From: Rhabdochlamydiaceae bacterium
GTDB taxonomy: Bacteria > Chlamydiota > Chlamydiia > Chlamydiales > Rhabdochlamydiaceae
Reading direction: 5' to 3'
NCBI GenBank assembly: GCA_019752555.1
Contig: JAIELY010000023.1
Span: forward strand, 1 to 49,005
Length of the DNA stretch: 49,005 nucleotides
Below the pieces are notes generated by a model that saw nothing but the letters and a program-made list of their open reading frames with translations, had not been told where the DNA came from and searched no databases. The position numbers were made by a program, and so were the translations under genes. Below, one piece after another: positions 7,200-15,110 of this stretch (position 1 is the stretch's first letter; the number at the start of each line of letters is the position of its first letter).

Positions 7200-7760
7200 A
7201 TGTGTCCAGAATCGGAGGTGCTCGATCGAGATCAACTTAATGGGAATGTAATGGGATCTCTAGGTGAAAAAGCAAAGGCGTTGCTTTTCTTAGTGGATAA
7301 ATTTGCTGTTCACCGTGAGGCGGTCATAAAGATCATAATCAAAAAAACAGAGGGGATTTGGAAAATGGACAAAAGCAAGGCTTTATGTTTTTTACTGGAA
7401 AAATTGGCAGAGCAACGGGAAGTAATCGTCCAAAGTCTTTTAAAAAGAGTAGACAGCGTTGCGAAGATAAATCTCACTCGTGTTCTTCCTCTCGCTCTTT
7501 TTGTTTGTGGAATGTTGATGCACTCTCAAGGATATTGTGATGCTAAAGCTACAGAGGGGCTTGATTCGATTACAACAAACGTCATGGGGATTATCTTTGG
7601 CTCTACTGTAAGGAAGTCTCTTTTAGCGATTGCGGCTGCTTGGGGGGTATTTCAGGCTGTCACATCTGGTTCTTTTAAGCCGGTTCTATTTTGGGGTGGG
7701 ATTGGCTTGGCTATTGCCTATGTCCCTCGTCTCGTCGAAATCATTTCTAGTGTTGGTTAA
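7200..7760 (+). CDS. traA: Putative F-type pilin precursor (TraA) with an unusually long leader
   Basis: The C-terminal 71 residues, from KATEGLDSITTN on, show the two hydrophobic segments and basic loop of TraA/VirB2 pilins (LLAIAAAWGVFQAVTSG, then VLFWGGIGLAIAYV). They follow a signal-like helix (LPLALFVCGMLMHSQGYCDA) with a plausible cleavage after CDA. F pilin matures to 70 residues. The roughly 115 residues ahead contain a duplicated unit of about 33 residues, one starting KAKALLFLVDKF and the other KSKALCFLLEKL. Met-56 (7365) also has a GAGGGG site upstream, so translation may start there. It is first in the operon, directly before traL, the normal place for pilin. Confidence 0.75.
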   Translation: MCPESEVLDRDQLNGNVMGSLGEKAKALLFLVDKFAVHREAVIKIIIKKTEGIWKMDKSKALCFLLEKLAEQREVIVQSLLKRVDSVAKINLTRVLPLALFVCGMLMHSQGYCDAKATEGLDSITTNVMGIIFGSTVRKSLLAIAAAWGVFQAVTSGSFKPVLFWGGIGLAIAYVPRLVEIISSVG

Positions 7761-7765
7761 AGGAG

Positions 7766-7787
7766 AAAAGGGCATTCGTGCCCTTTT
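7766..7787 (+). terminator. Intercistronic stem-loop between pilin and traL
   Basis: AAAAGGGCA (7766-7774) and TGCCCTTTT (7779-7787) form a perfect 9-bp stem with a TTCG loop, six bases past the pilin stop and eight before the traL start. It resembles a leaky terminator or 3'-end stabiliser that would leave pilin mRNA in excess over the rest of the operon. Confidence 0.65.
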
Positions 7788-7795
7788 AAAAAATA

Positions 7796-8095
7796 ATGAC
7801 GCAAAAGCAAACAGCTGTAATTAAATACCTAGATAATCCGATTCGGGTCCTATCTTTTTCGATTCCGGATCTGATTGCGTATCTTTCCCCTTTTTTTGTG
7901 GGGTCATTTTTTGACAGCATGTTTGTCATCCCTTTTGCGGGTTTAGTGGGAGTTTTTATTGTGAAGCGCGTGCTTCAACGACTTCCCCGTTTATACCTTT
8001 TCCGGTTTTGGTATTGGAGACTTCCTACCAAAAGTGTTAATCGGATGTGTAAATCATCGTTCCCGAGCTCTAATAAAAGATACTGGGTTAGATAA
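7796..8095 (+). CDS. traL: F-type conjugation protein TraL
   Basis: TraL is a small inner-membrane pilus-assembly component. This 99-residue protein has the family's cytosolic N-terminus (KYLDNPIRVLSFSIPDL) and one long hydrophobic region (about 25-55), then a basic Arg-rich tail. F TraL is 91 residues. It ends TAATG, sharing a base with traE. Position after pilin and before traE is canonical. Confidence 0.85.
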   Translation: MTQKQTAVIKYLDNPIRVLSFSIPDLIAYLSPFFVGSFFDSMFVIPFAGLVGVFIVKRVLQRLPRLYLFRFWYWRLPTKSVNRMCKSSFPSSNKRYWVR

Positions 8096-8658
8096 TGGAT
8101 GTGACTCATTGGAGCGCGAATATCAAAAAGCTCGTCATGCAGCGGAATATTTTTTTGTTGTTCTCCGCTCTGCTCTCATGCGCGGTAATCCTTTTAACGA
8201 TATTGCTGTTTTTTAAGAACGAGCGAGTTGTCGTAGTTCCAACTAATGCGCCCTCTTTCTGGGTGGAAAACAACAAAGCTTCAGAAACCTATCTTGAAAG
8301 TATGGGAGTGTTTTTATCCGATTTGCTCCTGAATCGGAGCCCTGCCGATGCAGAGTGGAAGAACAAGGCAATTTTGGAGCATGTCCATCCTGCTTATTTC
8401 CATGAGATCCGCAAGCAATTGAATCAAGATAAAAAGAACATTATTAATCAGGCTCAGTCATTTGTTTTTCAGACGGAAAAGGCTTCTGTAGATATGTCGA
8501 TTCGAAGCTTTGTCCTGGAAGGGGAGGCTCTTGTTTTTGTAGGAAAGCAGGGAACCAAGCCGGTCTGTTCTCAGATGGTAAAACGACGTTATACGTTAGG
8601 GTTTCAATGTCAAAGTCATAAGTTACTTTTGGTTTCCATGAAGAGGGAGGATCTTTGA
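8095..8658 (+). CDS. traE: F-type conjugation protein TraE (VirB5/VirB8-like position)
   Basis: The protein has 187 residues: a cytosolic head, one membrane helix (about 18-40, IFLLFSALLSCAVILLTILLFF), then a periplasmic domain with the TraE pattern NERVVVVPTNAPSFWVENNKAS and YLESMGVFLSDLLLNRSP. F TraE is 188 residues. It is required for pilus assembly, anchored in the inner membrane next to TraL and TraB. Confidence 0.9.
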   Translation: MDVTHWSANIKKLVMQRNIFLLFSALLSCAVILLTILLFFKNERVVVVPTNAPSFWVENNKASETYLESMGVFLSDLLLNRSPADAEWKNKAILEHVHPAYFHEIRKQLNQDKKNIINQAQSFVFQTEKASVDMSIRSFVLEGEALVFVGKQGTKPVCSQMVKRRYTLGFQCQSHKLLLVSMKREDL

Positions 8659-8659
8659 G

Positions 8660-9352
8660 ATGTTTTTAAGAATAGTCGGGACTTTTTTCTTATGTACGTC
8701 TTTGGCCCATGCCGCTGTTGAAAAGATGATGGATGAAAAGGCCTCCATTCATGTGACATTTTCCCGCCAATCTCATAATCGGATCTCGGTAGAACATGGA
8801 TCGATTCGGAAGCTATTCGGGGATCAGTCTCTATTTTCTGTGACGATTGATGATGTCATCGGACAGGCGTTTGTCACCCTCCTTCAAGATATCTCAGAGA
8901 CCCCCGCCAGTTTGACTGTGGTGACGAGCTCAGGAGTTGTCCAAGATCTCCTCGTGCTATCGGAAGCGAAGCCATCAGAGCACCTGATCCTAAAGGAAAT
9001 GGATGAAGAGGGGGAATCTCTTGCCTTTTTTTCGACAGATTTCCATGCCCATACGATTGATTTTTTAAATGATTTGCTCTCTGGAAAGACTCCCTTGGGT
9101 TACGGAAAAAGGAGTTTGCAAATTGGAGATCAACTAGAGATGCCTCCTCCTCTACAGGTCACACCTCTAAGAGTTTTTGAAGGGCCTTATGAAACGATCG
9201 TTGTGTATCAGATCGGAAACTCGGGGCGTAAGCCAATCGTTATTCATGCGGACTTGATCAAGAAACCGGGGGATAATTGGGTGTTTCTAGACGCTCATGA
9301 GCTCGACTTCACCGAGAATGCATTATGTATCATCTCATCTCCGAAGGATTAA
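8660..9352 (+). CDS. traK: F-type conjugation protein TraK (secretin-like, VirB9 counterpart)
   Basis: The protein has 230 residues with a Sec signal peptide (MFLRIVGTFFLCTSLAHA). The N-terminal domain has HNRISVEHGSIRKLFGD and the middle a DFHAHTIDFLNDLLSG segment, as in TraK. It joins TraV and TraB in the outer-membrane core. It starts one base after the traE stop with GAGGATC upstream. Confidence 0.9.
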   Translation: MFLRIVGTFFLCTSLAHAAVEKMMDEKASIHVTFSRQSHNRISVEHGSIRKLFGDQSLFSVTIDDVIGQAFVTLLQDISETPASLTVVTSSGVVQDLLVLSEAKPSEHLILKEMDEEGESLAFFSTDFHAHTIDFLNDLLSGKTPLGYGKRSLQIGDQLEMPPPLQVTPLRVFEGPYETIVVYQIGNSGRKPIVIHADLIKKPGDNWVFLDAHELDFTENALCIISSPKD

Positions 9353-9353
9353 A

Positions 9354-10526
9354 ATGGAAGGGATCAAAAATACTGCCCAGAAGATCGCTGCCAAGCAAAA
9401 GAGACTTTATATTGCTCTTCTTATTGGAGTCTTGAGCCTTGTCTTAGCCATCATCTTTTTGGGAGGAGACAGCAACTCTTCTTCTGCTCCGTTAAAAAAT
9501 CAGTTTGAAACGCCCTCTCAGGATGTGAATCCGGAAGATGTTCGCTTAACGATTCTCGAAACATTGGGGGATGTGTTGAGTGAGCGCACTCAATCCTTGG
9601 AAAAATCCGTTCTCTCTTTGAAAGAGGAGAAGACCCTTCTGGAAAGAGAGAAGGATTTTCTAATTGAAGAGGCTGAACTATTGAAACATAAAATGCGCTC
9701 TTTGGAAGAGGCTCAATCTCAGGTGGCACTGATCCAATCGAACGCTAGCGCTCAGGAACGTTGGGAGGAGGGGGGCACGTCCACAGAACAAAATTTTTGT
9801 ACATGGGAAGCTCCTTTCAAGAATGAAGATAAAAATGTCCTCTTTGAAATTCCAGCCGGAACAGTCGTTAAAGCCGTTCTAGTTTCTGGAGCGGACTGTA
9901 CTGTTGCCGTACAGAAGCCAACAGGGCCGAACATGGTTCTCTTGCGCACGCTGGATTATGGAAGACTCCCAAAGAAAGTCAGAGTCGCTCTTAAAGGTGG
10001 CGTGATTGTCGGTAACGCGATTGGGGATTTAGCAAGTGAACGGGTTTATGTTCGTGCGGAACGCATTACTTTGGTCGAGCCTAATGGGAACTTTGTAGAA
10101 ACAGAAGTCAGCGCCTACATTTCCGGCGAAGATGGAAGAGAGGGGATGCGTGGGATTGTTGTTGATCGTTCCGGACAAATCATGACCCGAGCCTTCTTTG
10201 CCTCTTTTATGCAAGGGGTAGGGGATACCTTGGAAGGGTATCTCAATAACCAGACCATTGAAAAACTCTCTGGAGTTTCTCCCAGCAAGACGATCTTAAA
10301 CTTAGACATGTTGCAAACGAGCGCCCTTCAAGGAAGTAGCAACGCTTTTAACAAGTTCGCTGAATACTATATCAAAAGGGCCGAACAGCTTCAGCCTGCG
10401 ATTCAGATTGCTGCAGGACGGATCGTTGATGTGGTTTTTGTAAAAACAGTGAAAATTGGAGAGGTCGATCTCAAGAAAAAGCTCGACAGGGAACGAGAAC
10501 TTAGAACGAGGGAATACAATGGTTAA
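9354..10526 (+). CDS. traB: F-type conjugation protein TraB (VirB10-like scaffold)
   Basis: ATG 9354 is preceded by AAGGA and gives 390 residues, slightly shorter than F TraB. One membrane helix lies at about 19-40 (ALLIGVLSLVLAIIFLGG). A periplasmic coiled coil follows (about 65-125, LEKSVLSLKEEKTLLEREK). The C-terminal part is the beta-rich TraB/VirB10 domain (IPAGTVVKAVLVSGADC, GNAIGDLASERVYVRAERI, GVVVD-like GIVVDRSGQIMTRAFFASF). It bridges the membranes and completes the TraV-TraK core. The next gene starts inside its 3' end. Confidence 0.92.
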   Translation: MEGIKNTAQKIAAKQKRLYIALLIGVLSLVLAIIFLGGDSNSSSAPLKNQFETPSQDVNPEDVRLTILETLGDVLSERTQSLEKSVLSLKEEKTLLEREKDFLIEEAELLKHKMRSLEEAQSQVALIQSNASAQERWEEGGTSTEQNFCTWEAPFKNEDKNVLFEIPAGTVVKAVLVSGADCTVAVQKPTGPNMVLLRTLDYGRLPKKVRVALKGGVIVGNAIGDLASERVYVRAERITLVEPNGNFVETEVSAYISGEDGREGMRGIVVDRSGQIMTRAFFASFMQGVGDTLEGYLNNQTIEKLSGVSPSKTILNLDMLQTSALQGSSNAFNKFAEYYIKRAEQLQPAIQIAAGRIVDVVFVKTVKIGEVDLKKKLDRERELRTREYNG

Positions 10527-11121
10527 AAATTCAGTCCTATTACTGTTGTCCTTATTGGGGACTTCCTTTGGGCATAGCTTTGAAAAGCTTCCCTTTTCGT
10601 ACCAAATAGCGTACGGAAATCCCGATGCTCCCTTCAAGGTTGTCGAATATTTTTCCTTTACTTGCCCTAAGTGTTTGAAATTGATCAAAGAGGATTTTGA
10701 GGTTTTGAAAGAATCTTATATCAACCCTGGGAAAGTGTATTGGGTCTTTCACCCTGATCCAGCTGATAAGTTAACCCTTCAGGCTTTAATTTGCTTAAGG
10801 AAGCTCAATGATTCCCAAAAGAAACTCTTTTTTGAAACGGTTTCTAAAAATTTAGATCAAAAAAGCCTCCAAGTAGGGTGTCAAGTCATGCAGGCCGTGA
10901 TGGATTATTTTGAATTGCCTCTGCCTGAATTGGGAAAAGCTTCCTTTTGGGAAAGCACAGAAGAATTTCAGCTCGCTTTTACCTTTCTTCGGCAGGAAGA
11001 TATGATTACAAGCGTTCCTACGATTGAGATCAACGGTCAAATCTTCGATGAATTTCCTTCTCGCAGATTTTTAGAAAAGAAATTGGATCTTTTAATCGCC
11101 AGGAGTGCCTCATGCGAATAG
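10519..11121 (+). CDS. Periplasmic DsbA-like thiol-disulfide oxidoreductase
   Basis: ATG 10519 (GAGGG upstream) overlaps traB by 8 bp and gives 200 residues. A signal peptide (MVKNSVLLLLSLLGTSFGHS) precedes a thioredoxin fold with catalytic FTCPKCLK (CxxC, about 51-54) and a cis-Pro region (ITSVPTIEINGQIF). It resembles the DsbA/Thioredoxin_4 family found in F-like operons (compare TrbB and DsbC-like proteins). Likely role: oxidising TraV, TraU, TraN and TraH, recharged by the DsbB at 5842-6312. Whether it acts as oxidase or isomerase cannot be told from sequence. Confidence 0.85.
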   Translation: MVKNSVLLLLSLLGTSFGHSFEKLPFSYQIAYGNPDAPFKVVEYFSFTCPKCLKLIKEDFEVLKESYINPGKVYWVFHPDPADKLTLQALICLRKLNDSQKKLFFETVSKNLDQKSLQVGCQVMQAVMDYFELPLPELGKASFWESTEEFQLAFTFLRQEDMITSVPTIEINGQIFDEFPSRRFLEKKLDLLIARSASCE

Positions 11122-11411
11122 CTGTCCTATCTTTGATGGTAAGCTTAGCTTTAGCTTCTTGTAATGTTTATCAAACCGAATTTGAATGTCCTCCTGGAGA
11201 GGGGGTTGGGTGTTCTTCTGTTACGGAAGTCATGGAGATGATTGTCGAGAGTGATCAGGGTGAGGATTTGTTTCTGAAATACAGAGGAAGTCCCTTGCTT
11301 TCAGCAAGAAGACAAAAGGATAAAAATTTCGGAGAAAAAAAACTCTTTATTGCCAGATCTGAAGAGGGAAAATTGGTTCTTGTTCCAGAAACTGAAGGAG
11401 AGAAACGATGA
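11112..11411 (+). CDS. traV: Lipoprotein TraV (outer-membrane core)
   Basis: A lipoprotein signal with lipobox LALASC puts the acylated Cys at about 17. It is followed by the TraV signature FECPPGEGVGCSSVTEVMEMI with two Cys. At 99 residues it is well below F TraV (171), so the C-terminal region is reduced. It overlaps the upstream DsbA-like gene and the downstream traC start, consistent with translational coupling. Confidence 0.85.
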   Translation: MRIAVLSLMVSLALASCNVYQTEFECPPGEGVGCSSVTEVMEMIVESDQGEDLFLKYRGSPLLSARRQKDKNFGEKKLFIARSEEGKLVLVPETEGEKR

Positions 11412-14017
11412 AGATCTTGAATCAATTAGGACAGACAATTGCCGACTTTTTTGGAGAAGGCAATTCGTTAGATCTTCTCTCTGATGAGAAGCTCTATCAG
11501 TCCGACTTTATGAGTCCTGACTATTTGAGTGATCTCCTTCCTTATAGACTTTATGATTTGAGCCGGAAGATTTTCGAAAATAAAAGCAGCTTTGGATTTG
11601 TGTTAGAGGTGATTCCCGTCATGGGAGCTGGAAAGGATGCACAGCAGGAGATCAGCCTGCTCATGAAAGAAATTGGAGACGAGGGATCTTGTTTTCAATG
11701 TTTAATGCTTGCCGATCATCGAGTGGATTTTTTTTTAGAGTCTTGGAAACGCCCTCGAGAGCAGAAAGGAGGGATCTTTAAAAAAGTCGCAAATAAACGG
11801 GCTGATTTCATTCAAAAAGAATCCAGCTCAGGAGATGTCCCCCCGCGCTTGTTTCGCTTTTTCTTTTCTTATAGTCATGCAAAACCTGAAGAGGGCGAAA
11901 TCCCTCTTTTTATTGAAAAACTCGTCGAAAAGAAGAAGAAAGCGATCGAAACCTTTTCCCGACTGAGCCATGTCTTCGAAATGAAGCCATCTGAATTGAT
12001 TGCGGTTCTTTCTGGAATGGTTAATTTTAGTATGAGTCCTCACACAGAGACACGAAAGACATGGAATCAGGACACATGGATTTCCAAACAGGTCTGCCTT
12101 CCCGGTGGAGGCATCGAGGTTAGAAAAGACGGTCTGATCTTTAACAATCAAGATCAGGAAGCTGTGTTTAAGACATTTGAAGCCGTTGATTTCCCCGATG
12201 AATGGATGATGGCTTTTACAGGTGAGCTCATCGGAGATTTTTTTAATGGCTCCTATCGGATCCCCACCCCTTTTTTCCTTCATTATGGTGTGTATGTCCC
12301 CAATCAGCAAAAAACAGAAACAAAGTTTCGTGCGAGAGAAAAGGTAGTCGATCATCAAGGGAAATTTCCTGCCCTCAGGCGGATGATCCACGAGCTGCCT
12401 CGTGAGGTTGAGGAGAATGCCTACGTCTCTCGTCAGTTACTAGATGGAGAGAAATTTGTAGAGACCCGGTTGAGTTGTGGGCTCTGGGGAAGAAAGGCTC
12501 ATTTTCTAAGGGCTGAGTCAATTCTCATTTCGCTCTTTCAGAAATATGGATTCAAGCTGAAGGAAAATCATTTTGTCCATTTACTCGACTTTCTTTCTTC
12601 CTTGCCTATGACTTGGGGGGAATGCTCTGCTGAAATGCGCAGCTTAAAGAGGATCCGTTGTATGAGGACTACTCTTTCCTTTGAGACAGGAAATTTCACA
12701 CCTCTTGTAGGAGAATGGTGGGGAAACTCTACTCAAGGCATGATCCTGAGTGGTCGAAGAGGCCAACTTGCTTCTTGGGATCCATTTGCTTCAGAGGGCA
12801 ATTTAAATGCTGTTGTCATTGGCCCTTCAGGATCGGGTAAGTCTGTTTTCATGCAGGAAATGATCATGAGCCAGCTTGGACAAGGTGGGCGGGTGTTTGT
12901 TCTCGACCTGGGGCGTAGTTTTGAAAAACTATGCCATTTATTAGGAGGGGAGTATCTCTTTTTCTCTGCGGGAAGCCGTCTGAATTTAAACCCATTTTTC
13001 CTTCTTAAAGACAACGGTGATGTCGAATCTTTGCATGCAGGATTGGATATGGTTTCTTCAATTTTGGCAACCATGGCGATGCCTGCTCAGAAAATCGACA
13101 AAGAGCGGGCTGATATTATCAGTTGTTTAGTGAAGAAAGCTTGGGAACTCAATGGCAGGCAGGCTTCAGTAGATGATGTGATCACCTTGTTGGGCACGCT
13201 CAGCTATCAATCTGAACTAATGACAGGGGCCGTTGAAAGCTTAAAAGAGGGCCTCAAAAAATTTAGTAAGACGGGCTCCTATGCTAACTATTTTTATGGA
13301 GAGAATGCGATCGATTTCAAGAGTGATCTTGTTGTGATTGAGACCGAAGAGCTAAAAACGATGGCAGACCTCCAAGCGGTAATCCTTCAAATTTTCACAT
13401 TGACGATTTCCAATCAGATTTTTTTAGGCGATCGAGAGAAGAAATGCATGATTTGTATTGATGAGGCTTGGGATCTTTTGAAAAGCCCACAAATGGAAGG
13501 ATTTATTGAAACATTAGCTCGTCGCTTACGTAAATATAATGGAGCTCTTGTTGTTGGGACCCAAGGGTTGAAAGATTTTGAGCGTTCTCATGGGGCGAGA
13601 GCCGCTTTCCAAAACTCCAACTGGCTGCTGATGCTGGGTGCCGATAATGATTCAATCAACATCTTGAAAAAAGATAACTTGATTTCCATGGATGATTACA
13701 AAGAAAGGATGTTGTCCTCTTTGAGAAAGGAAGATGGAAAATACTCGGAGGTCTTTATCTATCATAAGGGATCTGGATTTTACTCGGTAAATCAACTCAG
13801 GCTCGATCCTTTTTCAGCGATGCTCTATTCAACAAAAGCGACAGATTTCCAGGCGATCTTAGAGTTAAAAGAACTCGGAATGGAGGTAGAGGAAGCCGTT
13901 GAATGGATGCTCCTTCATCGTTCCCGATTCAAGGAGCTTACGGAAAATGGAGTTCGGATTAAAACAGCAATCCAGCGATTAATTGAACATAAAGAGAAGG
14001 CTATTCATGAAGGGTAA
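11408..14017 (+). CDS. traC: Conjugation ATPase TraC (VirB4 family)
   Basis: An 869-residue cytoplasmic ATPase. Walker A is GPSGSGKS (about 474-481) and Walker B is CMICIDEAWDLL (about 679-690). A VirB4-type N-terminal domain (TraC_F_IV) precedes them, and the C-terminal GALVVGTQGLKDF and ANWLL-like motif is typical. F TraC is 875 residues. It powers pilus assembly and substrate transfer. It starts 4 bp inside traV (ATGA) and overlaps the start of the traW-trbC fusion. Confidence 0.95.
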   Translation: MKILNQLGQTIADFFGEGNSLDLLSDEKLYQSDFMSPDYLSDLLPYRLYDLSRKIFENKSSFGFVLEVIPVMGAGKDAQQEISLLMKEIGDEGSCFQCLMLADHRVDFFLESWKRPREQKGGIFKKVANKRADFIQKESSSGDVPPRLFRFFFSYSHAKPEEGEIPLFIEKLVEKKKKAIETFSRLSHVFEMKPSELIAVLSGMVNFSMSPHTETRKTWNQDTWISKQVCLPGGGIEVRKDGLIFNNQDQEAVFKTFEAVDFPDEWMMAFTGELIGDFFNGSYRIPTPFFLHYGVYVPNQQKTETKFRAREKVVDHQGKFPALRRMIHELPREVEENAYVSRQLLDGEKFVETRLSCGLWGRKAHFLRAESILISLFQKYGFKLKENHFVHLLDFLSSLPMTWGECSAEMRSLKRIRCMRTTLSFETGNFTPLVGEWWGNSTQGMILSGRRGQLASWDPFASEGNLNAVVIGPSGSGKSVFMQEMIMSQLGQGGRVFVLDLGRSFEKLCHLLGGEYLFFSAGSRLNLNPFFLLKDNGDVESLHAGLDMVSSILATMAMPAQKIDKERADIISCLVKKAWELNGRQASVDDVITLLGTLSYQSELMTGAVESLKEGLKKFSKTGSYANYFYGENAIDFKSDLVVIETEELKTMADLQAVILQIFTLTISNQIFLGDREKKCMICIDEAWDLLKSPQMEGFIETLARRLRKYNGALVVGTQGLKDFERSHGARAAFQNSNWLLMLGADNDSINILKKDNLISMDDYKERMLSSLRKEDGKYSEVFIYHKGSGFYSVNQLRLDPFSAMLYSTKATDFQAILELKELGMEVEEAVEWMLLHRSRFKELTENGVRIKTAIQRLIEHKEKAIHEG

Positions 14018-15110
14018 TCATTGGATCCTATCTTTTTTTGTTTTTCTTAATGGGGTGCTTCCTGCCACAGATTTAGGAATTAGGGGGCATGGCTTTCCTA
14101 TTCAGGAAGAGAGCTTTGCTGAGTTCTTGCTTAAGGAGATGAATGGGCTGTCTCGAGAAGACTATCTAAAAAGACAAGAGCTTGCTAAACGTAAGTTAGT
14201 TTATCTAGCAAAACATCCACAACCCGTTTCATTTCTTCGAGAAGCGAAAGAGGCACGGACCTTTTCTTTTGATCCTTCCTATATAGCTCCCGAAGAACTT
14301 AAAGATATTAATGGGAAGATTATTTGTCGTAAAGGAGAGCGGATCAATCCACTTGAGACCAGATCTCTTTCCTCCGGATTGCTGTTTTTGGATGGGGAAA
14401 ATGAAGAACATCTTTCTTGGGCAAAAAAACAGCTAGGTTCCTTTAAATGGATCCTTACGAAGGGAGCTCCGATCACCCTCGAAGAAAGAGAGCGAATTCC
14501 TGTTTATTTTGATCAGGGAGGAAAGTATTCCTCCCTCTTTAGGATCCAGCATATTCCTGCGCGGGTGACTCAATCGGAGAGTGTTTTATTAATTGAAGAG
14601 ATCCCTATCAAAGAAGGATTAAAGGAGCATTCTAAAACTCCTTTGATGCAAGAGGATCTCTCCTCTATTCTTTTTGTTTCAAACCCTCTTATAGACCCAG
14701 ATGCGTTGCTTTTAGCTGAAACGGAAAAGAAATGTGCTTCGTTCCCTGAGCTTTTTAGTAAATCTCCTTCTTCGAATACAAGCGCATCCGGTTTTTTTGT
14801 TTTTATCTCATTTTCCGTCCCGGTGGAAAGCTGGAAAGATCTATCTGCTGAGTTAGAGAACACGGATGGAATTTTTGTGTTAAAGGGAATCCCACATGGC
14901 TCTTTTAAGGAATTCGCTTCAAAAATTGCAGAGCTTAGAAAGTTGGGTATTAACGCCCCGATTCAGATTGATCCGTTGGCTTTTGAGAAATATGGAATCG
15001 AACATGTTCCTGCATTTGTTCAGACTGAAGGGCAGATGTTCAATAAAGTTGTCGGAAATATTCCGTTAAGCACGGTTTTAGAGTTGTTTAAAAACAGGAG
15101 GCCCTCTTGA
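14007..15110 (+). CDS. traW: Natural TraW-TrbC fusion
   Basis: ATG 14007 lies within the traC end and gives 367 residues. After a signal peptide comes the TraW start (LGIRGHGFPIQEESFAEFLL), then TraW-type DGENEEHLSWAKKQLG and RIPVYFDQGG. From about residue 265 the sequence switches to a TrbC domain (FFVFISFSVPVESWKDLSAE, LRKLGINAPIQIDPLAFEKY, VEHVPAFV-like IEHVPAFVQTEG). In F the two are separate periplasmic proteins that work together; fusions are known in some F-like systems. The single open frame has no sign of an assembly error, and an adjacent traU fits the usual W-U-TrbC neighbourhood. Confidence 0.88.
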   Translation: MKGNHWILSFFVFLNGVLPATDLGIRGHGFPIQEESFAEFLLKEMNGLSREDYLKRQELAKRKLVYLAKHPQPVSFLREAKEARTFSFDPSYIAPEELKDINGKIICRKGERINPLETRSLSSGLLFLDGENEEHLSWAKKQLGSFKWILTKGAPITLEERERIPVYFDQGGKYSSLFRIQHIPARVTQSESVLLIEEIPIKEGLKEHSKTPLMQEDLSSILFVSNPLIDPDALLLAETEKKCASFPELFSKSPSSNTSASGFFVFISFSVPVESWKDLSAELENTDGIFVLKGIPHGSFKEFASKIAELRKLGINAPIQIDPLAFEKYGIEHVPAFVQTEGQMFNKVVGNIPLSTVLELFKNRRPS

